Shown: piece after piece, positions 58,851-64,000 of the stretch
Numbering within the stretch: the stretch's first letter is position 1
Layout: the number at the start of each line of letters is the position of its first letter
Origin: Lewinella cohaerens DSM 23179
Lineage (GTDB): Bacteria; Bacteroidota; Bacteroidia; Chitinophagales; Saprospiraceae
Reading direction: 5' to 3'
Assembly: GCF_000379805.1 (NCBI RefSeq)
Contig: NZ_KB903541.1
Coordinates: forward strand, 26,088-90,087
DNA length: 64,000 bases
Position numbers and translations under genes: made by a program
The notes under the pieces: generated by a model
The model's input: the letters and a program-made list of their open reading frames with translations, nothing else
What the model was told of the DNA's origin: nothing
Database searches by the model: none

Positions 58851-59788
58851 CCTTGTACGTAATCCGCAATTCCTTCTTCGAGGGTATAATACTCATTAGG
58901 ATAACCCGCCTTGTGGAGTTTGTCCATATCTGCTTCCGTAAAATATTGGTAGGTGTCGCGGATATCGAGTGGTGTATCGATGAAAGATATGTCTGGCGTC
59001 AATCCTTGCGCCTTGAAGGTGTTAGCGGCCAGGTCATAGAAAGTTCGGGCCTGACCAGTGCCTATGTTGTAAAGACCATTGGGAGCGGTATTTTGCCACA
59101 ACCAGATCATCATTTTTACCACATCTTTCACGTAGATAAAATCTCGGCTTTGCTCTCCATCTTTGAAGTCAGGGCGATGGCTACGAAATAGCTTCATGGC
59201 GCCGGTTTTCTGGATTTGCCGGAAGGTGTGAAAAATAACACTGGCCATGCGACCCTTGTGATACTCATTAGGGCCATAAACATTGAAAAACTTGAGGCCG
59301 TACCAGTGGCGTGGTTGTTGATCTTGCTGCAATGCCCATTTGTCAAAGTCATTTTTCGAGCGCCCGTAAGGGTTAAGCGGCGTCAATTGATCAATAACCG
59401 AATGGTTGTCCTGATAGCCATGTTCACCCGCACCATAGGTAGCAGCACTGCTGGCATATATCAAGGGAATGTCATAGCGCTGGCAACGCTCCCACACCTG
59501 TTGGGTGTAATGAAGGTTCAGCCGGTCAAAGAGTGCTTCATCTTGCTCGGTAGTATCGGTGCGGGCACCAAGGTGAAAGATTACCTCTACGTCTTCTTGA
59601 TTGGTATCCAGCCAAGCAGGAAAAATATCCCGGTCAACTTTGGCGATAAACTGCTTGTCGGTCCAGTTGCGCAGCTTGTCTTCTCGACTAAAATCATCGC
59701 TTAGAATCAGGTCTTCTCTGCCTTGTTCGTTGAGGGCTGCTATCAAACAACTACTGATAAAACCTGCCGCTCCGGTTACTACGATCAT
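58823..59788 (-). CDS. hldD: ADP-L-glycero-D-manno-heptose 6-epimerase
   Basis: SDR-type epimerase making the activated heptose of the lipopolysaccharide core. The 321 residues show the glycine motif TGAAGFISS (about 5-13), the RfaD-type NWTDKQF segment, FHLGARTDTTE, YxxxK as YGRSK (about 140-144, catalytic Y140), and FFNVYGPNEYHKGRMAS typical for HldD. The LPS core assignment is therefore good; it is close to GalE relatives in fold but the RfaD features separate it. A -7 box TATTTTTG sits inside a palindrome just before the start (59796-59827). Its 3' end overlaps the aldolase-like gene by 28 bases on opposite strands. Confidence 0.92.
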   Translation of the reverse strand: MIVVTGAAGFISSCLIAALNEQGREDLILSDDFSREDKLRNWTDKQFIAKVDRDIFPAWLDTNQEDVEVIFHLGARTDTTEQDEALFDRLNLHYTQQVWERCQRYDIPLIYASSAATYGAGEHGYQDNHSVIDQLTPLNPYGRSKNDFDKWALQQDQQPRHWYGLKFFNVYGPNEYHKGRMASVIFHTFRQIQKTGAMKLFRSHRPDFKDGEQSRDFIYVKDVVKMMIWLWQNTAPNGLYNIGTGQARTFYDLAANTFKAQGLTPDISFIDTPLDIRDTYQYFTEADMDKLHKAGYPNEYYTLEEGIADYVQGYLAEDKVW

Positions 59789-59795
59789 ACGATTT

Positions 59796-59827
59796 GCTTA
59801 CTTTTTTGCAAAAATACAAAAGTAAGC
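59796..59827 (-). promoter_or_regulatory. hldD promoter with an enclosing palindrome
   Basis: TATTTTTG on the minus strand (59816-59809) matches the -7 consensus. It is flanked by GCTTACTTTT (59796-59805) and its inverse AAAAGTAAGC (59818-59827), a 10-bp inverted repeat around the box. This would form an operator or hairpin. Confidence 0.5.
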
Positions 59828-59839
59828 ACGAACCCTCGG

Positions 59840-60226
59840 TTAGAGATTTGAAGCTGTTCTGGAGTGCTCCAGATTAAGCCCCCGAGCAAGCTCCCGTTGC
59901 CAATGCTTTTTAGACTGAAATGCGTCACATAAATAAGCAATCCCTTCTTCGAGCTTCAACGCTCCACAGGTGAAAATATCAATAGCCGCATACTGGTGTT
60001 CCGGCCAGGTATGAATAGTAAGATGGCTCTCCTGAATAACAACAACACCAGAAACACCATAGGGAGAGAAGGCATGAAATTGAGCATTAACGACCGTAGC
60101 CTCCATCCGCTCAGCAGCTTCAAGAAGAAATTTTTCTGCCTGTGCTGGTGCTTTTAGCAAATCAGCAGGGCAATCATAAAGCTCCAAAATAATATGGCGA
60201 CCGAGCGCGCTGGGGTCATTTTTCAT
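59840..60226 (-). CDS. speD: S-adenosylmethionine decarboxylase (proenzyme)
   Basis: Makes decarboxylated SAM, the aminopropyl donor for spermidine. The 128 residues fit the short prokaryotic type (SpeH/SpeD2). The self-cleavage site is ESHLTIHTWPE: cleavage before S67 makes the pyruvoyl group, with H72 and C87 (FTCG) the usual further catalytic residues. It follows speE on the same strand by 121 bases, so spermidine formation is encoded in one transcript order speE-speD. hldD follows 51 bases later, with its own promoter. Confidence 0.95.
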   Translation of the reverse strand: MKNDPSALGRHIILELYDCPADLLKAPAQAEKFLLEAAERMEATVVNAQFHAFSPYGVSGVVVIQESHLTIHTWPEHQYAAIDIFTCGALKLEEGIAYLCDAFQSKKHWQRELARGLNLEHSRTASNL

Positions 60227-60239
60227 AAAAAAAACAAGT

Positions 60240-60280
60240 CTGTGGTAATCCTGTTTAATCCGTTTAATCCGTGTTCTATT
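60240..60280. repeat. Short-period TTTAATCCGTG repeat, second copy
   Basis: Units TAATCCTGTT, TAATCCGTT and TAATCCGTG followed by TTCTAT, like 20112-20158. It lies in the 121-base gap between speE and speD, on their transcript. Confidence 0.6.
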
Positions 60281-60347
60281 AGGTAATTTTAGTTACTTGA
60301 CATTTTTTGATGTGTTTAGGTCTAATGGTCTTAAGGAATAGCACAAT

Positions 60348-61904
60348 TTACTGGATTTTTTCTTTGCGCCAAGTTTTCCACTCATCGAGGTAGTAGTCCA
60401 GCAGTACTGGTCGATCCAAGCTGTTAGTTCTTACTTCAGCAGGCGCGCTGATGTCTGGCGCAAACTCAAAATGGTGATCAAGGCGCCCAGCCTCAAGGTA
60501 GCGAGTGCTAACCCCGGAGGGTAGGGTAGGCTTACCCAAAGGTTGATCTGAAGCCAATACAAAGCCCCATTCTCCAAAAGAAGGGACATATATATGGTAG
60601 GGCACTATCGTAGCGTAACCAGTAGCCCGCAGCGTTTCTACAATACACCAATACGCCTTTCGGGTATGAAAAGGGCTACCAGCTTGTGTCGCAAAGATAC
60701 CCCCAGGGGCCAAACTGTTTTTTGCCAATCGGAAAAAATAAGTACTATACAAGCGAGCTACCGCTTCATTGGAAGGGTCTGGCAGGTCTGCCAAGATAAG
60801 ATCAAAGGTAGTCGTGTCAAAACGCAAAAAAAGCGATGCATCTTGGGCTACCGTTTTTACATTGGGGTGGGTCAATGCGTCTTCATTAACTTGTTTCAAA
60901 CGTGGATGATTGATACCTAAATCAAAAACCCGTTGATCCAAATCTACAACTACAATCTCCTCCACACTAGGTAGTTTCAATACTTCTCGGGCCAGTAGGC
61001 CTTCACCACCGCCCAAAATGAGTACCCGCTTAGGTTGGCGCAAGTAACCGGCGGGGAGCAGTGCCAGACCCTCGTGATAGCGGTATTCATCTCGCGAAGA
61101 AAATTGAATGATTCGGTTGAGGTACAGCCGCGTTTCGTCCTGGTTTTTGGTAAGTACAATTTGCTGGTAAGGCGTCTGCTCAGCATGAATGATCGTATGA
61201 GAATAAGCCTGGCTTTCCCATTGCTGAAGCAGTTGCTGACTATAAAGAAGCAAAAGCGCAAAAGAGATAATGACCAGGCCCGAAATCACCCAAATACCTT
61301 TTTTCCCTTTATTGCTGGTAGCCGACCGAAAGTAGCTGTAGATAAAGAAGCCCAAGGCAATATTCAGTAATCCAAAACAGACCGAAGTACGAAACAACCC
61401 GAAAAAAGGCAGTAAAAGGAAGGGAAACAACAGCGTTGCCGCCAAAGCCCCGATATAGTCCAGGGAAAGCACATTGGCAAGGTTCGCCTTCAGGGGGTAG
61501 AATTTTTTCATAATTCGCGCCAATAGCGGAATTTCAAAACCAGTAAGGGTACCAATAACAGCCGTAAGCCCAAGCATCAAACCTTGGTATTGCCCCGCCG
61601 TGAGGTAATGGAAAGAGCCGTACAAGATCGGTACACTCGCCCCACCAACGAACCCCAGCCCCAGCTCAACCCAGATAAAACTCGTCAACAGTTTTTTATC
61701 AATAAACTTTGATAGGTAAGAACCTAGCCCCATCGCGGCCATGTAAACACCAATGGTCAGGGAAAACTGCTTGACACTATCTCCGAGAAAATACGAACTC
61801 GTCGTTGAGATCAACAACTCATAAATGATGGAACATAATCCCGCCAAAAAAACCGCAATAATCAATGCCGATTTTTCAGAGAGTTGGAAAGATTTTTTTT
61901 TCAC
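60348..61904 (-). CDS. speE: Spermidine synthase with an N-terminal membrane domain
   Basis: 518 residues: the first about 230 are seven to nine membrane helices, and the remainder is a spermidine synthase-fold aminopropyltransferase. The catalytic part has LILGGGEGLLAREVLK (about 294-309, SAM-like cofactor loop), VVVDLDQRVFDLG and a DLIxADLPDPSN (about 370-381) that corresponds to the DxxDP catalytic loop of SpeE. Fused membrane versions are common in Bacteroidota and others; whether they use putrescine in the membrane is not clear. It is the first gene of the speE-speD unit and divergent from the YgiB-like gene with 103 bases between. Confidence 0.9.
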   Translation of the reverse strand: MKKKSFQLSEKSALIIAVFLAGLCSIIYELLISTTSSYFLGDSVKQFSLTIGVYMAAMGLGSYLSKFIDKKLLTSFIWVELGLGFVGGASVPILYGSFHYLTAGQYQGLMLGLTAVIGTLTGFEIPLLARIMKKFYPLKANLANVLSLDYIGALAATLLFPFLLLPFFGLFRTSVCFGLLNIALGFFIYSYFRSATSNKGKKGIWVISGLVIISFALLLLYSQQLLQQWESQAYSHTIIHAEQTPYQQIVLTKNQDETRLYLNRIIQFSSRDEYRYHEGLALLPAGYLRQPKRVLILGGGEGLLAREVLKLPSVEEIVVVDLDQRVFDLGINHPRLKQVNEDALTHPNVKTVAQDASLFLRFDTTTFDLILADLPDPSNEAVARLYSTYFFRLAKNSLAPGGIFATQAGSPFHTRKAYWCIVETLRATGYATIVPYHIYVPSFGEWGFVLASDQPLGKPTLPSGVSTRYLEAGRLDHHFEFAPDISAPAEVRTNSLDRPVLLDYYLDEWKTWRKEKIQ

Positions 61905-61972
61905 AGCAGTCAGTTTTGAGCAATGCTAACGAATCACAAAAGTAGGGTTTATTAATCTTTCCCTATTCTTCC

Positions 61973-61980
61973 TATATTTG
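61973..61980 (+). promoter_or_regulatory. -7 promoter box of the ygiB/ygiC-like unit
   Basis: TATATTTG exactly fits TAnnTTTG. It lies 27 bases before the ATG at 62008 and in the divergent region with speE. Confidence 0.65.
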
Positions 61981-62007
61981 AGGAAATTAAAAGGAAAACC
62001 CTTTCTT

Positions 62008-62541
62008 ATGTCTACTAAACGCTTAGCTCGTAATCTGTTTTTTGCACTTATCTTCACCTCTTTCGGCATGGCTGTCCTTAGCAGCTGTGGTAGTAACGTT
62101 GAATACCAAGAGGAAGAAGTTCCTACCCAAGGCTTGATCACTACCGTTCAGGAAGTGCAGCCAGATGAGTTTAAAATCGAAGATGAAGTACCCATTCCGG
62201 ATACTTCCCAAAGCTTGATCATCGCCAAATACCTCGACGGTGGCATTGATACCTTTACCCTCACCGAGGCACGCCTTATGCAGTCGCAAGGCACCTCCTC
62301 GCAAGGCAGCGGTATCATGCGTGCCGCTAGCTATGGCTTCTTTGGTTATATGATTGGCCGTAGTATGAGCCGCGGTTTCCGCCCATCGGCCAGCGCCTAT
62401 AGAGATCCTAATACTTATAACAGGGTCAATAACTCTACAGGCAATACCATCCGCTCTACTTCTCAAAAAGTAAGCCGCCCTAGCAGTGGCAGCCGTTCTG
62501 GTTATGGCACCAGCAAATCAAGCCGTTCTTATGGTGGATAA
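62008..62541 (+). CDS. YgiB-like (DUF1190-type) lipoprotein
   Basis: 177-residue lipoprotein: leader about 1-26 with lipobox VLSSC (Cys27). After a charged region (about 30-95), the C-terminal half is rich in G, S and R. It has the pieces YGFFGYMIGRSMSRGF (about 109-124) and a final SSRSYGG. E. coli YgiB has an equivalent GYMMGRLMGGG segment and ends SSRSMGG, and its gene lies beside ygiC. I therefore infer a DUF1190 relative (comparison from memory). The next gene overlaps its stop codon by 11 bases. The leader of the protein fits an outer or inner membrane anchor facing the periplasm. No enzyme motif. Confidence 0.7.
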   Translation: MSTKRLARNLFFALIFTSFGMAVLSSCGSNVEYQEEEVPTQGLITTVQEVQPDEFKIEDEVPIPDTSQSLIIAKYLDGGIDTFTLTEARLMQSQGTSSQGSGIMRAASYGFFGYMIGRSMSRGFRPSASAYRDPNTYNRVNNSTGNTIRSTSQKVSRPSSGSRSGYGTSKSSRSYGG

Positions 62542-63718
62542 TCGTTTGTTTCCTGCCCCCGTCCCTTCTCCGCGTTTTATGCGCAGGGAAGGGATGGAGT
62601 GGCTGTCCAGTGGCGAAAACGAAGACTATTTTGCGGACGAAATCATCGGCATCAGTGAGTCTGAGCAGCGAGCCTGGTCACAGGCTGCACAGCATTGTTT
62701 CGAAGCTTTACGAAACACCGCTCAACGAATAGCACGAGATCAAAATTGGCGCGACTTGGGCATCCCCCATAATGCCCAGCGCTTGGTAAAATACTCCATC
62801 GAAAACGAATTGGATGACTTCCTGGTCGGCCGCTTCGATTTTGCTGGAGGTTTCGGCGATTACCCCATCAAAATGCTGGAGTTTAATGCCGATACCTGCT
62901 CCCTGCTCCCGGAAACCGCACACGTACAGCGACACCTGTGGGTAGAGATGCGCAAGAAAAAAGGCAGTGGGCCTTTTGATCCATTGCTCGTAGCGCTTAC
63001 CCGCCGCTTTCAGCGCCTTTTGCAGCAGCATCCCGATAAAGAACCCACCTTGCTGCTCTCGACCTTAGGGTACGAAGAAGATTGGCTCAATGTTGAAGTT
63101 TTGGCAGAAGCAGCCAAAGCCGCTGGCTTCAAAGAAGTCCATAAAGTAGCCCTGGAAGCCGTGATTTTCGATCCCGAAAATGGCGTCTTTATAGAAATAG
63201 GTCCGGATCGTTTTATCCAGTTCGATTTTTGGTACAAAATGATCCCCTGGGAGTTTTTTGCCTACGAAGAACCCGAACTAATGGGCCTCCTTACGGACCT
63301 GGTAATGGAGAACAAAATCAAAGTCGTTAACCCCGCCTGGACCATGATTATGCAGTCCAAAGGCGTATTGCCCCATGTTTTTAGGGATCATCCACAAGAG
63401 CCATCCCTGCTCAAGGCATCGTTTTCCTACACCGACTTCCCTGATGGCCGTTACGCCCGCAAACCCCTCTTCGGGCGCACCGGAGAAAACGTAGCCCTCT
63501 TTGACGGAAATGCCCGTCCAATGGCTGAAAACGACGGCGATTACAGCAATATGCCCCCTGTTTTTCAAGACCTGGCCAGCTTTGCTGTCGACGAAGATGG
63601 CCACCGCTACCAAGCCTCCGTTTTCTTTTGCGATCACCCCTGTGCTATTGGTATCCGCCGCCAAGACGACCTCATTATCGATGATGACGCCGAGTTTGTA
63701 GGTCATACGGTGCTATAA
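62531..63718 (+). CDS. Glutathionylspermidine synthase-family ATP-grasp enzyme (YgiC-like)
   Basis: 395-residue ligase from the ATG at 62531, which overlaps the previous stop by 11 bases. The sequence carries the family pattern: NELDDFLVGRFDFAGGFGDYPIKMLEFNADTCS (about 96-128), LLLSTLGYEEDWLNVEVL, WYKMIPWEFFAYEEPEL, NPAWTMIMQSKGVLPHVF, and KPLFGRTGENVALFD. The FGRTGENV loop holds metal- and phosphate-contact residues of the ATP-grasp domain. The family synthesises glutathionylspermidine in E. coli GspSA. YgiC-like members have an unproved substrate. The adjacent lipoprotein and the divergent speE-speD genes suggest a polyamine-linked ligation. Confidence 0.88.
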   Translation: MVDNRLFPAPVPSPRFMRREGMEWLSSGENEDYFADEIIGISESEQRAWSQAAQHCFEALRNTAQRIARDQNWRDLGIPHNAQRLVKYSIENELDDFLVGRFDFAGGFGDYPIKMLEFNADTCSLLPETAHVQRHLWVEMRKKKGSGPFDPLLVALTRRFQRLLQQHPDKEPTLLLSTLGYEEDWLNVEVLAEAAKAAGFKEVHKVALEAVIFDPENGVFIEIGPDRFIQFDFWYKMIPWEFFAYEEPELMGLLTDLVMENKIKVVNPAWTMIMQSKGVLPHVFRDHPQEPSLLKASFSYTDFPDGRYARKPLFGRTGENVALFDGNARPMAENDGDYSNMPPVFQDLASFAVDEDGHRYQASVFFCDHPCAIGIRRQDDLIIDDDAEFVGHTVL

Positions 63719-63746
63719 GAATCAAAGAGGTACTTATTGATATTTT

Positions 63747-63871
63747 GGGGCCGTAGCCGCGCTGCGCTGGCTACCGCTTGTTCCGCTCTTAGTACTTGCT
63801 GCGCTGCGCACTACCGTCCCGATGAAAGATCGGGACTCGTCCTTGCGCCATCCTGGCACCGCGCTCCGGCC
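63747..63871. repeat. GC-rich spacer repeat, copy C
   Basis: GGGGCCGTAGCCGCGCTGCG, then CTACCGCTTGTTCCG, CTCTTAGTACTTGCTGCG, then a GTCCCGAT/ATCGGGAC palindrome (loop GAAAG), then GTCCTTGCGCCA ... GGCACCGCGCTCCGGCC. It has the same order as copy B, with the palindrome inserted. The copy lies 29 bases after the ATP-grasp gene. Confidence 0.75.
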
Positions 63872-63920
63872 TACCGGCCTGCGCGCAAAGCATCTACGGG
63901 CCACCGCCCGCCCATGTACC

Positions 63921-63995
63921 CCGCTGGCGGGGTCGGCTCGCAGAGACGGGGGTGGAATTCCCGCTGGCGGGGTCGGCTCGCAGAGCCGGGGGTGG
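63921..63995. repeat. Tandem repeat, 40-bp period, at window end
   Basis: CCGCTGGCGGGGTCGGCTCG at 63921-63940 and again at 63961-63980, followed in each by CAGAG, then A or C, then CGGGGGTGG. The two units differ at one clear base (63946 A / 63986 C). It may continue beyond the window. Confidence 0.75.
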
Positions 63996-64000
63996 GTGGC

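Noticed and set aside
1..64000. tRNA, rRNA, tmRNA genes
   Set aside because: I looked for T-loop GGTTCRANYCC patterns and rRNA-like stretches between genes and found none that could be folded. A dedicated search could still find a divergent one.

Overview
The window reads as a chromosome segment of a Bacteroidota bacterium, most likely a marine Saprospiraceae/Lewinella-type organism (phylum well supported, family an inference). The evidence is a secreted serine hydrolase with a type IX secretion C-terminal sorting domain (44250-46466), several short-leader lipoproteins and porin-like proteins, -7 boxes of the Bacteroidota type TAnnTTTG (50837, 61973, 41161, 43905 and others), a long LspA, and a YbhGFSR-type efflux operon with its own TolC. 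No rRNA, tRNA, CRISPR array, phage or complete insertion sequence was found.

Layout. 1-4.3 kb: end of a short-chain dehydrogenase gene, an EamA exporter, and a tightly coupled membrane protein/histidine kinase/LuxR-type regulator set. 3.7-7.5 kb: an AT-rich islet with an unknown anchored protein and a 970-residue protein that joins polyglycine GGX repeats, a coiled coil and a C-terminus resembling insecticidal Tc toxin A subunits. 7.7-15.1 kb: seven-gene drug-efflux operon (TetR, TolC, HlyD-type adaptor, two ATPases, two permeases). 15.6-22.4 kb: mixed metabolic genes, including a degenerate SDR, a fatty acid hydroxylase-type membrane enzyme, a haem-binding DUF3365 lipoprotein, a DsbA-like protein, a lipase and a haloalkane dehalogenase. 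22.9-27.4 kb: an ergothioneine-type cluster (DUF427, egtB, egtD, AraC regulator). 27.6-34.5 kb: an aldo/keto reductase, small membrane proteins, an FMN reductase and priA. 34.8-43.8 kb: gcvP, a porin-like protein, a large PIG-L deacetylase, an ALDH7-type dehydrogenase and YqeY. 44.2-54.2 kb: the T9SS hydrolase, pdxA, lspA, two ArsR-type regulators, an alkyltransferase-like protein, a TrpF-like/TrkH pair and mtnA. 54.5-63.7 kb: a secreted small protein, a WD40 protein, hldD, and a polyamine region where speE-speD is divergent from a YgiB-like lipoprotein/YgiC-like ATP-grasp pair.

How the genes connect: SpeD and SpeE would make spermidine and release methylthioadenosine, the precursor of the substrate of MtnA. 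The divergent ATP-grasp enzyme is of the glutathionylspermidine synthase family, so the polyamine may feed a conjugation step. EgtB and EgtD point to thiol-histidine chemistry.

The intergenic space is unusually rich in foldback and dispersed repeats. The best is a 281-bp MITE-like element with perfect 18-bp terminal inverted repeats and a target duplication (41237-41517). A 105-bp double-hairpin repeat occurs twice in opposite orientation (22657, 43286), and a GC-rich spacer repeat occurs at 15188, 54243 and 63747. All coordinates and repeat matches were read by eye; nothing was searched against a database.
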